Assembly (NCBI RefSeq): GCF_905115235.1
Contig: NC_051852.1
Location: 145,500,027-145,564,026, forward strand
Length of the DNA stretch: 64,000 bases
Reading direction: 5' to 3'
Origin: Hermetia illucens
Lineage: Eukaryota; Arthropoda; Insecta; Diptera; Stratiomyidae
The translations under genes were made by a program, and so were the position numbers. The notes under the pieces are model-generated. The model saw only the letters and a list, made by a program, of their open reading frames with translations. It ran no database searches and was not told where the DNA came from. Positions 1 to 11,189 of the stretch are shown piece after piece (position 1 is the first letter of the stretch; each line of letters opens with the position of its first letter).

Positions 1-173
1 TGTAAGTTGAAAAAAAAAATTTTCACCTTATGTAAAGTGCTCTTCAAACTTTAAACGCGTTTTTCTCAAAATGGTGTTTTCAAAGTCGGTGACCAACATT
101 ACTCAAAAACGACTAAATCGATTGATCTCAAATTTTGACACGAGCTTCTTAAATATATTTTTTTTTTTTTAGT
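1..173. other. AT-rich flanking DNA, no gene seen
   Basis: AT-rich sequence with runs of A and T immediately left of a LINE insertion. The style of the sequence continues on the far side of the LINE (from 1465), so this looks like the original target DNA, possibly itself a non-coding repeat. No coding potential was recognised. Confidence 0.4.
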
Positions 174-185
174 AATTGATCGAAG
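174..185. repeat. Target-site duplication, left copy
   Basis: AATTGATCGAAG occurs at 174-185 and again, identical, at 1453-1464, exactly bracketing the LINE fragment. Twelve-base direct repeats of this kind are what target-primed reverse transcription leaves behind. Confidence 0.85.
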
Positions 186-1452
186 GTAAACTAGCTGCAC
201 TGCAAGGAACTGTTTGTCTGGGTATCACTGGTGCCATGAGCACGACATCCGGCGCAGCTCTGAATGCACTACTCAATTTGCAGCCCCTGGATATATTTAT
301 TCAAAGCACTGCAATGAGAGCAGCTCATAGGCTAATTCGATTAGATCTATGGGAAAACAACGGATGTGGGGGGCACAGAGCATTGGAAGAGTTATTGGGA
401 GGACTGAATCCAGTTCTTACAATGCCTTCCGATTCTCGTGTCCCAATACATCTGTTTGGTAGAAGATATGTAGTTACCCTGAAGCGTAGAGAGGACTGGG
501 AAGACCCAGAGGAATGCGTGGAGGGATATACGGAAGTCTTCTACACCGATGGCTCAAAATCAGAAGAGGGTTCTGGAGCCGGAGTCTACCTCTCGAATAA
601 AAACGAGAAGTGGGCTTTTCCTTTGGGACAATATGCAACGGTTTTTCAAGCCGAAGTTTATGCGATCCTAAGGGTGGCAAACTGGGTGATTGACGAGCGG
701 TTGAAGGGCAGGCGCATCGCAATCTGCAGTGACAGTCAAGCTGCACTGAGGGCATTGAGCAGTCCTTTGATCACCTCGAAAATCGTTCAGGAAGGCAGAA
801 ACCGTTTGAACTCTATGTCTAGATTCAATACGGTGGAACTACTCTGGGTACCTGGTCACTGTGGCATAGAGGGAAATGAAATCTCGGATGCTTTAGCGAA
901 AGAGGGGTCAATCTCTCCTATGCAGGGACCGGAGCCAGCAATTGGGGTATCAGTAGCATTGGCTAAATCTGTTTTCAAAAACTGGGAACAAGTTTCCCAT
1001 AATGACAGGTGGCAGAGCCTAAATGCTGCTTGACACACCAAACTTTTCCTGCCAGAACCCAACATACGTACCGCAAAGTTTATCCTGTCGAAAAGCAGGA
1101 GGACTTGCAGGTGTATTGTGGGCATTCTGACAGGCCATAATTCACTAGCTGGGCATATGTTCAGAATAGGAATTACCGAAGATGATACGTGTCCCTCCTG
1201 TAATGAGGAAGCGGAATCCACGGAGCATTTCCTATGTGAATGCCCCGCCTATGGACGCATCAGGCATCAGATCTTTGGTGCCGATGTTCTCCAATTACGA
1301 CGGGTAGCATCACATCCACTAACGGAAATCCTACGATACGTTAACGAATCCGGAATATTCCGTTAGACGGGGGACGCGAGTACAATGGGCCAACACGGCC
1401 TGAGTGCTCGGAAGCTGTAGCTTCTCCCCACCATACACACACACACACACAC
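186..1452 (+). mobile_element. 5'-truncated LINE with RNase H domain (family L1f, I/LOA/R1-like)
   Basis: Only the 3' part of a non-LTR retrotransposon is present. An open frame to 1033 encodes an RNase H domain: FYTDGS (first Asp), FQAEVYAI (Glu), CSDSQAAL (second Asp) and a GHCGIEGNEISDALAK tail segment. A stop at 1031-1033 interrupts it, and the frame resumes at 1118-1366 with the C-terminal gag-like zinc motif ([14 protein letters not shown]) typical of R1, I and LOA clade ORF2 proteins. The element ends in a (CA)n tail at about 1433-1452. The perfect 12-bp target-site duplication means the insertion is fairly young despite the broken frame. Related fragments lie at 5196-5450, 16960-17240 and 42765-45690. 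I call the family L1f for reference only; the clade assignment is inferred from the RNase H plus C-terminal zinc motif. Confidence 0.85.
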
Positions 1453-1464
1453 AATTGATCGAAG
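1453..1464. repeat. Target-site duplication, right copy
   Basis: Second identical copy of AATTGATCGAAG, directly after the (CA)n tail of the LINE. Confidence 0.85.
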
Positions 1465-2560
1465 ATTTTATCTTACCGATTAATACTTTTTTTTTATAAA
1501 GAATTTAAAGCCGAAATTTTGGTCGAAAATCAATTTTTTTTTTCTAAAAACCACCATTTTGTCAAAAAAAATTATTTTGCTTATTCCTTCGATTAATTAC
1601 TACATTTAACATTACTTTAACGAAATCTGTTTGGTTTTTTAATTTCAGAGGTTCCAGTTCAGTGATATAGTGGTCACCGCAAAACGTCTTTTTTTTGAGA
1701 GGAGCTTCCGGAGATCAGCTGTAGCTCCTGTCCAAATAAATATTTTTACTAGTTTTAAGTCTGAAAATATTGTTAAAAGATACCATAATATATGTTCAAA
1801 TATTTAGATCAATAACTTTAAAAGGTTTCTCAAAAAAAATTCTGGAAAATTCGCTTTTTTTCGGCCTTCTAACTGTATATAACCCCTTAAATGATACCAT
1901 CTCTGAAACACACATATGCATATATGCATTCATATAATCAAGATGACGACTTTTGGAAAATATCTACAAAACGTTAAAATCGCGGTAGAACCATTTTTCT
2001 AAATAATTATCAAACACGGTGAATGGTTCGGTCAAAACCGCTCTGGGTGTTATCACTCTTATCTATTTAGCAACTGTTAGGGGTCTTCATAATTTCGTCA
2101 GAATGTGTAAATAAGGCTATAAACGTATGCACTACAAACCATTCAAATGTTACTCATCATCATGACATTCAATTTCTGGAGACCTCAAGGTTAGGGGAAT
2201 CAAATCAAAGTTACTGAAAGATGATATGAATACGGCTCTGCATACTCAATTCCGCTCAATTCTGAATATTCAATCTTCTTCATTACGGTCATGAGATAGA
2301 TAATCAATGGGAATGCTCACATACGTGCACACTCCCACATCGAATGCAATAGTTCTGTTGAGCTCGGTCAGTGTTTATTAGCTCTCATAGCAACCATCAT
2401 GGCTGATAAACGCTGAGGCTTCACGATGTTATCGCTGAATGAGTTGTTGTCTAAGTTCATATTCAGATAAGCGTATCTACAGCCTTCCCATGGTCTAGCC
2501 GGTGTACAATGACTCTAGCGAGCAGAGAATTAGTTTCTTTCAAATTCTCGTTGAAGACGC
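1465..2560. other. GST upstream intergenic DNA
   Basis: AT-rich DNA with long T and A runs up to about 1900, then more mixed sequence leading to the GST. No coding region was recognised. A TCAGT initiator-like site lies near 2368 about 250 bases before the GST start codon, but without a convincing TATA box the promoter position is only a guess. Confidence 0.4.
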
Positions 2561-2623
2561 ATCTCAGTCCGCCTAGCTGCGCTAGAATCTAATTTAGTCA
2601 TATCGAATCCAATCAAATCTAAA

Positions 2624-3369
2624 ATGGGGAAGCCAATTTTGTACGGTATGGAGATCAGCACGGTGGTACGAAGTGTCCTTATGGTGGCTAAGGCTATAGA
2701 TCTCGATATTGAGTACCGAGAAATTGATCTTTTCGCCGGGGATCACTTGAAGGAAGAGTACTTGAAAATGAACCCACAGCACACCATTCCTACATTGGAT
2801 GACAATGGGGAATACCTTTGGGAAAGCCACGCGATTGCTCCGTATCTCGTCGAAAAATACGCAAAGGACGATAGCCTTTTCCCCAAGAATGATATCCGCA
2901 AACGTGCAAGAATCAATCAGCGTTTGCATTTCGATAATGGTGTCTTGTACGGGCTTTGTATCCGCGGTATTGTGGTGAGTACTATGATTGCTTCCGCGAT
3001 CTGAGATCGGAATAAATCTGATCATGACAAATTATAAACTTTTTGCAGATGCCAGTTTATACGCAAAACAAATCAACTATTTCGCCGGAAACTATCGATG
3101 ATGTTAATAAAGCGTACGTGCATATGGAGAAGTTTTTGGAGAAGGATCTGTACTTGGTTGGTGACTCTCTGACGATTGCAGATCTAGCCTGTGGTGCCAG
3201 TATCTCTGCTTTGTTCGAGTTTGTCCCGGCTGATCCAGCTAAATATCCGAAACTACTTGCGTGGTTCGAGCGAATTAAGGCTCTGCCGTACTACAAGGAA
3301 GCAAATGAAAAGGGCAATATTGCGTACATCAAAATGGTTCGAGATCTGATGGCGAAAGGAAAGCAATAA
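2624..3369 (+). CDS. Glutathione S-transferase, epsilon-like, two exons
   Basis: Cytosolic enzyme expected to conjugate glutathione to electrophiles; epsilon GSTs are the insect class often tied to insecticide and lipid-peroxide detoxification. Exon 1 is 2624-2974 (117 codons), the intron 2975-3048 (74 bp, GTGAGT to CAG) and exon 2 is 3049-3369, giving 223 residues, the usual length of the class. The N-terminal thioredoxin-like domain shows PILYGMEISTVVRSVL, where the Ser near residue 11 is the expected catalytic residue in this class, then NPQHTIPTLDDNGEYLWESHAI, the glutathione-binding loop with cis-Pro and the Glu-Ser pair. The C-terminal helical domain has LTIADLACG, the conserved folding motif, and ends in LPYYKEANEKG, like Drosophila GstE proteins. 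The start follows an A-rich leader (TCTAAA ATG G). The intron after about residue 117 is in phase 0. It stands alone here, although epsilon GSTs are usually clustered; siblings may lie off the left edge. It looks intact. Confidence 0.93.
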
Positions 3370-3576
3370 GACCATGAAATCCTTTCTACATAATTATGCA
3401 AGGATACATCGTTTCAGCATTGAATATTTACTAATCAGATAAAGGGTGTAAAATAAGGATCAGTTTTAGTGGTTGATTAAAGTAGATAACAGTTGCGAGT
3501 ATTCAAGCATATTTAAGGTAGTTGAAACTATAATATGACTAACAAAAACTATTAGCAGTATTCGCAGGATTAACTG

Positions 3577-3590
3577 AATAAAGGAATAAA
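3577..3590 (+). other. Candidate polyadenylation signals of the GST
   Basis: Two AATAAA hexamers at 3577-3582 and 3585-3590, about 210 bases after the GST stop codon, in AT-rich sequence. They are plausible 3' end signals, unproven. Confidence 0.4.
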
Positions 3591-5195
3591 CTGGAAGCTA
3601 ACCAAAAAATTATCTGACATAAGAGGAGTAAAAATTCTGTACACATCCATTAAATACGTTTTTTATACAAAGTTTATCTGTTTTCCTAAATTCAAACCGC
3701 TCCCTGGATTTTAAAATTTTCAACCATTTTCAACCTTAAGGACTTTGAGGCTATCGATTCGAGGTAAAAGCTTGTCATCCAGTCATTAAATCAGGACAAT
3801 TTACAACGAATAGAGATTTTAAAAACTCGGGAAGTTCCAACCGTCGAATCGTCTTGCTCCTTGGTGCTCAGTATCCAGAAACCACGGAAAAAAAGACCAA
3901 GTCCTCCATTTACGTTTTTCCCTCAAAGAAGGCTATACCTCAAATTATTCTTTGCCTAGACCACGCTGTAATGCAATCACCGCGTGAAGTTTCATCATAA
4001 CCAAGGCAAAGCAGAAGAACAGGAAACGAAACTGCGATCTTTGGAACAAGGTAAGTCGCTCAATCCAAAGCAGTAAACGGCATCTTAATCCGCTTCGAAT
4101 GGATGGCACTACGTTGAATGTGAGGGTATGCCGGAGCCAGGTAGATGCTACAAAACACCGAATAAAAACAAAATATGTCAACACTGTCTGCCCTATCGCT
4201 CGCCGAAGTCCTTCTTAATATGTAACAACACAACGACATCAGCAGTTACATAAGCCCCTGTCATCATATTCAGCACAGCGATATCTTCTATCCAAGAAGA
4301 CTACACAGAAGGAGCGGCTTCACCGACGAAGGGGCACGGAATCCCATTATGCATCTTTAGCATAGGGACGAGGTAGGAAAGTGGTGTTCGTGTGTCGATT
4401 TCCCCTAAATGGTTTTCTTGTGTATGTTTCTTCATCTTATCCCAGCCAGAAACAGATGCATCCGAAAGACTGACCTTGAATACATTTCCTTATTTGCTCC
4501 TCACTTCCTAGGAGTGCAGACATGGATATATTGCCGAGAATGTTACACGTGTTTGCTTTTACCAAGTTTCCATAATGGAATTTTGAAGCATCATTCGCTC
4601 AATGATTCCATTAAGATCTATTACCATTAACCCGAAATGAATCTTTAAGGAAGCCCTGCCTTTGGTTCGCGCTCAGATGTGTGAAGCCATAAACAGCTGT
4701 GCAATACCTATTGTTGTGACATATGCTGCTACGTCAGTGTACACGACCAGACAAGGTAGTAAATACCAAACGTCAAATTGTTGATGACGTCACTTGGACC
4801 GATATAATGTACATTGAAATTCAATGAACATCTTGTATCTCTGGAACTATTATGACTAAAGGAAAGTTATGAATTACGATTTGTAGCTAACATCTCTATC
4901 TATGAGTAAAATCCATAGCTATGAAATCGGTAGAAAAGTCTCAGAAATATTACGTTTCGAAATTCCAATTTGGCGAGATGATGACAGATTTTTTAATACT
5001 ACGGCCAAAAATGAGGTCATAAATAAAATGTATTGTTAGTAAATCGAATGTTGCATTCAATTACAAACTACAGAACACCTCATTTTCAGAAATTCAAAGA
5101 AAAATGAGCAAAATTCATTCATAATAAAATCATTCAATCTTGTTTATGTTCAATAAAGAAGATAAACGTAACATGAAGCCATAAAATTAATAAAT
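3591..5195. other. Intergenic DNA with little recognisable content
   Basis: No gene was recognised. A short stretch near 3760-3830 resembles 10905-10985, the 5' edge of a LINE, so at least part of this DNA is old LINE debris. Short open frames here (for example around 3945-4184 and 4409-4630) show no family features. Confidence 0.35.
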
Positions 5196-5450
5196 AGTCT
5201 TGCGTGCGTGTGTTTGAGGTGGGACCTTAGTGGTCCATTGTACATTGTCCAGTAGGAGCACATCAGCGCCAAACATTTGATGTTTGATGCGTCCGTAGGC
5301 GGGGCACTCACATAGAAAACGTTCCGTGGATTCCGCTTCCTCATAACAGGATGGGCACGTATCATCTTGGATAATTCCTATTCTGAACATATGCCCACCT
5401 AGTGAATTATGGCCAGTCAGAATGGCCACAATAAAATTTTGTTTAAGAAT
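5196..5450 (-). mobile_element. LINE 3' fragment, family L1f
   Basis: The minus strand encodes AILTGHNSLGGHMFRIGI and the CPSC...[13 protein letters not shown] zinc motif, nearly the same as the C terminus of the LINE at 186-1452. The fragment ends in a degenerate (TG)/(CA) tail near 5196-5215. Only the last part of ORF2 is present. Confidence 0.75.
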
Positions 5451-5559
5451 CGAGGTATTCCTAAGTCCGCCATCAATTTAATGGCGGACCGGACCAGGTT
5501 AGACTTTCACGATTGCTGTCCACGGAACTCTTACCCTTGAGCAAGCACCCAAAGTAGGT

Positions 5560-6310
5560 AGGTAAGTTGCAAAATTTATGACTTGCGATTTCGTCCAAGT
5601 CAGAGGCAACTCATCAGACGCTGCTTCTCCTCTGCCCTGGCAACAGCCTTGGACGAAACTGCAGGGCTCTCACCGGTGTTACCAGCTTGTCCTTCCACCG
5701 AAAGTTTTGCTTTCTTGCGTCCGATTTCTCTGGATATCACCACACTTCGTGGTGTAGCAGCGGCCATGTCCTCATTCCCAAGAAACTTCGCCTTCTTTCG
5801 GAGTGCCGTCCGTTGTCAGGTTCACGGAGTCCGGCCTTCATAGATTTGTTTTCACATACTCGCGTTAGACCTGTTGCGTCCACATTACCAGCTTCCCTTT
5901 CTTCCGTTTTTCCGGGTACAGGCGGAGGAGAAGGTGCTGACAGGCAAGTCTGCAGTCCCTTCTCCTTTGCGGCTAAAGTTTCTTTCTGCCGAGCCTTCCT
6001 TCCCCGTATTTAAGAAGAGTTAGGCAACAGTGTCACCGACAGGCCGACCGTAGTCAGATTTCTAGTTCCTGTCTTAAGGGAGTTGCTGTACTATCCTTTT
6101 TGGCTGACCGCGCCGTAGACACCGGGTGTAGGTTTTCCACTGAAGTGGAGAGCATGTCTTCCACAGATTTCTCCGTGGGGGACCATCAATTAAGTGAGGC
6201 CTCCAAAATCTGTGCCTTGGCCGCGACCTGATTTCTCAGAGTCACGAGTGGATTCGAAGTCTGTGACTTCTTACCATTTGGAGAGTTACAATCATTTGTT
6301 TCCATGTGTT
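5560..6310 (-). pseudogene. Possible LINE ORF1 remnant
   Basis: On the minus strand a Met at about 6302 opens METNDCNSPNGKKSQTSN, and charged Lys/Arg/Glu-rich pieces follow in several frames towards 5600 (for example ISREIGRKKAKLSVEGQ). The composition and position next to other LINE pieces suggest a decayed ORF1 nucleic-acid-binding protein, but I see no zinc knuckle and cannot name the family. The plus-strand frames here are Ser/Cys-rich shadows of this. Confidence 0.3.
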
Positions 6311-6344
6311 TTTGGACACCCTTAGTGTAGTAGTAAACTACCAC

Positions 6345-6960
6345 AAGCTCCTCCACCACGAAAAAGTCGTGTCTGAGGGGGAGATATATAGAGAAATAGT
6401 CTTAATAATTTTTATTTTTTTAGTAGCCGGTTGTGGAAGCAAATAATTTAGGTGCCTAATTTGAAAATAGAGACGCCATTTAAAAAATAACTTTTTGACG
6501 TTTGCAGCCAACGGAGTATCTTTAGCACAGGAAATGAATCTTTTTACGTAACTTTTGTCACTAAAAATTTTATCTCCATTTAGCCTTTTAAATATTTCCT
6601 CTAATTTGAAGATGGATTCAAGAAAATGTTGGTTTGGTTTCTTCAGGCCACCTCCAGATCGTTCGTCGACCCAGATATATGCAGAGGAATGTGCACTCAT
6701 TTGCATTGTCTCTCCTTCGATTGGGTACTTTTTAATAATAAACCCCGCCAAATTATCTAACGCATCTGCTGTAATTTCGTCAAAGGGTATATCTTTTATT
6801 TCTCCTTTCAAGCTGCTTACTGTTTTTTCATCTGGTCAAGTTTCGAAACATGGCTTATATTCATTCACTACAAGTACTCTGCGTAATATTACGTTTGTGG
6901 GTCCCATATCTGAAACTACAGCTGCAACAGTGAAATTAATACTTGGTAGTCTCTCAACTA
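6345..6960 (-). pseudogene. P-element (THAP9-like) transposase remnant
   Basis: Two frames on the minus strand match P-element transposases. At about 6955-6850 is FTVAAVVSDMGPTN, the conserved core motif of the RNase H-like catalytic domain in P elements and THAP9. From 6811 down comes DALDNLAGFIIKKYP followed by WVDERSGGGLKKPNQHFL and KLFFKWRLYFQIRHLNYLL, the typical C-terminal region. A stop separates the two pieces, and the N-terminal THAP domain and most of the catalytic domain are missing. The plus-strand LINE at about 6964 abuts the upstream end, so the LINE may have cut the P element. No terminal inverted repeats were identified. Confidence 0.72.
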
Positions 6961-6963
6961 TAT

Positions 6964-8745
6964 GCCGGTGGATCACCTGAGAGCCATAACATTACAAGAT
7001 ATGGAGATGAAACGAGAAACAGAGGTCAAATATTTGGGAATTACGCTAGACCAAAAATTACTCCGGATAGCTGAGTGGTCAGAGCGCAAGGCTGTCGTAC
7101 GGAAGGTCGCGGTTCAAATCTCACTGGTGGCAGAGGAATTTGTATCGTGATTTGACGTCGGACACCAGTCGTCTCAGCTGTGAATGAGTATCTGAGTCAA
7201 ATCAGGGTAATAATCTCGGGCGAGCGCAATGCTGACCACATTGCCTCCTAGTGTACCGTTACGGTCTTGAATGAAGTGCTCTAACACACTTCAAGGCCCT
7301 GATCCAACATGGATTGTTGCGCCAACGATTATTATTAAAAATTACTCTGGAAGACATATCAAGTTGGAAACACTTGTCGGAAAGCCACGAGGGCTCTGAT
7401 GACTTGTAGATCCAAAGCTGGAAAAAAATGAGGTTGCAGCCCAAAGACACTACTTTGAATATATACTGCAATAGTAAGGCCAATGATTATCTATGGAGCG
7501 GTAATCTGGGCAGAAGGAACCGAACTCAGCAGATAAGCCAGGGAATTACATAAGCTCCAAAGACTGACTTGCGTGTGTGGGGCAATGAGGACATGCCAAA
7601 CGGCGTCGCTAGAGGTCCTTGTGGGAATAACCCCTCTCCATCTGCACATACAGATGCAGGCAAGGAGATCAATATTCGGGATGGCCGGTAGTGTGAGTGG
7701 GGCGGGGAGCTGCCTAAATTGAAGGAAGATTGATATTCTTTCTAGGCGGTATCCCGAATTACTGATACCAAGGGATAACATGACAACGAGGTTTCACTTC
7801 GATAAGAAGTTTGAAACACGTTGGAATAACAAGGGAAACTGGGAGAGCGTGGTTGCCATATACGTCTTAAACCAGCATCTGATTACTTGGTACACTGACG
7901 GATCCCTCACAGCAGAAGGAGCGGGTGCCGGTGTCATTGGACCAAGGAAAATGTACTTTGAGCCAATTGGCAGGTACACTAGCAAATTCCAGGCGGAAAT
8001 ATACGCCATAGACAAATGTGCCTCCTTTAATCTCCAAAGAAACTATAGGGGACAGAACATAGCCATTCTCACCGATAGCCAAGCAGCGATCAAGGCACTT
8101 AGGTCCAATCAGGTGAAGTCTAAACTGGTGTGGGAATGCCTTGAGAGACTGAGAGGCTCGTCCAACAAGGGTCTGGATACTTTGGGCTCCAGGCCATGCT
8201 GGGTTCGAAGGCAACGAGGCAGCGGACGAACTAGCCAAGAAGGGAGCATGGACGCCTTTACACGGGCCAGAACACTTCTGTGGAATCGGAAACGGTTTCA
8301 TTGCTATGAATCTAAGAAATGAAGAGGAATGGTTGAGGGAACTATACTGGGCGGGCCTACCAGGGATGGAGCTTATTGGGGGATACGAACCCATGCGCAC
8401 AAAGGACTGCTTAAACCTCACCAAAATGAACCTCCGAACCATAGTGGGAATTCTCACTGGTCATTGTCGGCTGAACTATCACCTAGGGAAACTAGGGATA
8501 TCTACGGACACTGCCTGCAGGTTTTGTGAGTCGGAGGACGAAACCTCTATACACGTCCATGTCCGTGTCCGGCACAAAGTAGGTCGAGACATCTGGGAAA
8601 ACACTTAATACCAGATGCAAAGCTGAAAGATCTGGAAGTAGGGAACATACTAAAGTTTCTAGTGGTTATAGGCCTGCTTGAGATACTATGATCAATAGGT
8701 ACACTATTGGAAATTAAATTTGGATTTACTTGTTGTGCCACTTTT
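6964..8745 (+). mobile_element. 5'-truncated LINE (family L2f), interrupted by a SINE
   Basis: This begins in the end of the reverse transcriptase (DHLRAITLQDMEMKRETEVK, then [11 protein letters not shown]) and runs through the RNase H domain ([40 protein letters not shown]) to the C-terminal zinc motif (CRFCESEDETSIHVHV). A frameshift near 8150 breaks the RNase H, and a SINE sits at 7064-7336. It matches the more complete copy at 31.1-35.9 kb almost word for word, but keeps about 110 bp (after 7347) that the other copy has lost. Confidence 0.82.
7064..7336 (+). mobile_element. tRNA-derived SINE, full length, inside LINE
   Basis: The 5' end is tRNA-like: TAGCTGAGTGGTCAGAG fits an A box and GGTCGCGGTTCAAATCTC a B box of an RNA polymerase III promoter. 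A tRNA-unrelated body follows and the 3' end is a short (ATT)n run. A perfect 11-bp target duplication, AAAAATTACTC, lies at 7053-7063 and 7337-7347, so the SINE inserted after the LINE. Other copies are at 17007-17128, 37885-38164 and 56844-56966. Confidence 0.9.
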
Positions 8746-8809
8746 TATGCGCGGACCCCTCGTTCATGGGCAAGCACCCAATGAAAGAAAAAAGGATACA
8801 CGGTTTTGT

Positions 8810-10900
8810 TCAAAGAGGCAGGACGAATAAATATAAGCAAAAGCAATAGCTAGCTACTGCTTTTCGGTCACGCTGCTCAAAAGATGAAGGCGTGTAGATT
8901 GAGGTAAACGCCGTATATTTTGTCTTACCTTCATTGATGTGCAGCCCAAGATTTCGCGCCGCCTGCTCAATCTGAATGAAGGCAGTTTGTTCGCCCCAGG
9001 TCGTTCTTCCCATGATGTCGATATCGTCAGCATATACCAGTAGTTGGGTGGACTTAAACAGGTCACTTTTCCCAGGGCCAGGTTAACGAGGACGCATGAT
9101 AGGGTCGTTGCCTTAGACCGTTGCTGATATCGAATGGTCTCGAGAGTAATCATGCTGCTTTTATCTGGCCTCGCCTATTGGTCAGGGTCAACCTAGTCAG
9201 TCTTATTGATTTCGTCGGGGTATCGAATTCTCCATATTCCAATAGGTTTTTCAATCGCTTGCCGCAGAGAGAAAACCTGATCTGTTGGTGATTTGAGTGA
9301 AGTGAAGCCTCTTTGGTATGGGCCAGTGATGTTCTGGGCATATGGGGCTATCCGACCTAGCAAGATAGCGGAGAATATCTTATAGATGGTACTCAGTAAC
9401 GTGATACCTCTATAATTGCTGCACTGTGTGATATTTCCCTTTTTAAGTATAGAACAGATAATGCCTCGTTGCCAGTGGCTGGGCATTGATGCGTTGTACC
9501 CCTCCTCGAGCATCAGTTGATGAATCACTTGGTGTTATTGGTCGCCTCGATATTTACCCAATTCGGCTGTAATTCCATCGGCTCCTGGTGACTTATGAAG
9601 AATGAAAAGCCGATGAATTGCAAGGACTGTTTCTTCTATATTTAGTGGTGGCAATATTTGTCCGTCGTCTTCAGTTGGCGGGACCTCCAACTCGCCGATG
9701 TTCTGGTTGTTCAGTAGTTCATCAAAGTATTCAACCCAGCGCTCCAATATGCCCATTCTGTCGGAAATCAGATTTCCCTCTTTTTCTCGGCAGGATGAAC
9801 ATCAAGGTGTGTAAAGCTTCATCCTGCTGACTTGTTGGTAAAATTTCTGCGCCTGGTGCGGTTGCTCTCTGTACTTTTCCAGTTCACAGACCTGTTGGTC
9901 ATCCCAAGCTTCCTTTTTGCACCTGTGAAGTCGCTTCTCCGTTCGCCGGAGTTCGTGATAAACGTCCGCGCAACATTACTCGATATGCAGAATTTATTGC
10001 GGCATCCATTTCCCCCTTTTAGGTGTTGCGGAGGGCTGTGTTGTAGATGGCTTCAGTGTTAACACTCACCTGATTATCAGAGGGGAGTCTGGGTAGTGTT
10101 GTTATTCGAGCTCAGAGCACCATGCCAACGAGATAGCGATTCGAGTCTATATTGGCGCTCGATGAGCACGTGATCAAGTTGGTTGAAAGTGATCCCGTTT
10201 GAAGAGATCCGCGTTTGTTCGTGGACCGCTTTCCGTGCAAACCAGGTATTTCCAACAACCATTTCGAGCGATATTGCCAACTGAATAATCCGCAGTCCGT
10301 TATCATTGGTATCCCTATGTAAGCTATGGAAGCTACGTATCCCCTGAATACGGGCTCCGTTCCTACTTGACTGTGGAAATCTCCAAGTATGACTTTAATA
10401 TAGCCTGTCCGAAGGCTTCGAGGGTCCGCCCAACTACCTCGTAGAAGGTATCCGCAAACGCAGAGTGCATAGCCTTTCGCATATGTTTTCAAAATTGATA
10501 ACAGCAGGTTTCATTTTTCGGTTGACTAAGATACTCCGAGCACATGGTTTACTGGATGGCCGCTGTAATATATCGTGCAGCGGCTCTTCTTCAGGAAACC
10601 GGTCCCTGTCCAGTGCATCTCTTGCAGCACTATTTCATCAGCCGATACCCTGCCCCAATTGAATGCTTAGCAGCATTCGGTCTGGACAGGGAGCGCACGT
10701 TCCATGAGAAAATGCGCAAATCGTTATTCCGTTGTCGTTGCCGGTTTCATATTTGTAAAGTCCATCTTGTCCGAGGCTCCTTTGGTGGCTTCGTAATGTC
10801 GGTTGTCCATGTAGGATTGTTGGCCCTACCCAACCGCCAACCTGGAGGACCAGTTGGTACAATTTGTTCCGCTTTTAGGCGACTTTGAAGGTCAATAATT
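8810..10900 (-). mobile_element. Degenerate LINE, endonuclease-reverse transcriptase type (family ERT)
   Basis: Read on the minus strand in order: an endonuclease start (LRIFSWNVRSLSRPN near 10700), endonuclease core pieces (AISLEMVVGNTWFARK, FNQLDHVLIERQ), the linker GILERWVEYFDELLN with SPGADGITAEL (near 9750-9560), then reverse transcriptase blocks HWQRGIICSILKKG, NYRGITLLSTIYKIFS and a decayed palm near 9010-9060. This is the widespread insect element type whose C terminus carries a GRKRRRGRPCLRWSDGV motif. It is broken into many frames. Related pieces are at 13380-13990, 15905-16250, 25293-26445 and 47930-48550. Confidence 0.75.
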
Positions 10901-11189
10901 GAACAAAAAGTTAGCCAAGCAGTCACTAAATCAAGTCGATTCACAATGAATAGAAGAATTAAAATAATTAGGAAGCGCTACCAGATCCTTTTGGGGAGAT
11001 AATTCGGGTTCGTGATAAAAATTATGTGAGTCCCTCTAATATCTTTCTAGCTTCAGCTATTTCCTCATGTGTCTTTATGTATTCCGACCTTTCGAGGAAA
11101 TCCTGACCTTCTCCTTCCTCTACTAAGATTTAAAGGTATACCATATACCTATCGCTACCGCTCGGCATTATTATCGCCTGGGCATAGTG

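Noticed and set aside
2594-3025. Open frame opposite the GST first exon
   Set aside because: A shadow of the GST coding strand with no family features.
6555-6980. 141-codon plus-strand frame
   Set aside because: It is antisense to the P-element transposase remnant, which has recognisable motifs.
7064-7140. A tRNA gene
   Set aside because: A-box and B-box-like sequences are present but the unit continues as a SINE with target duplications, and the same head recurs at about 38090-38164.
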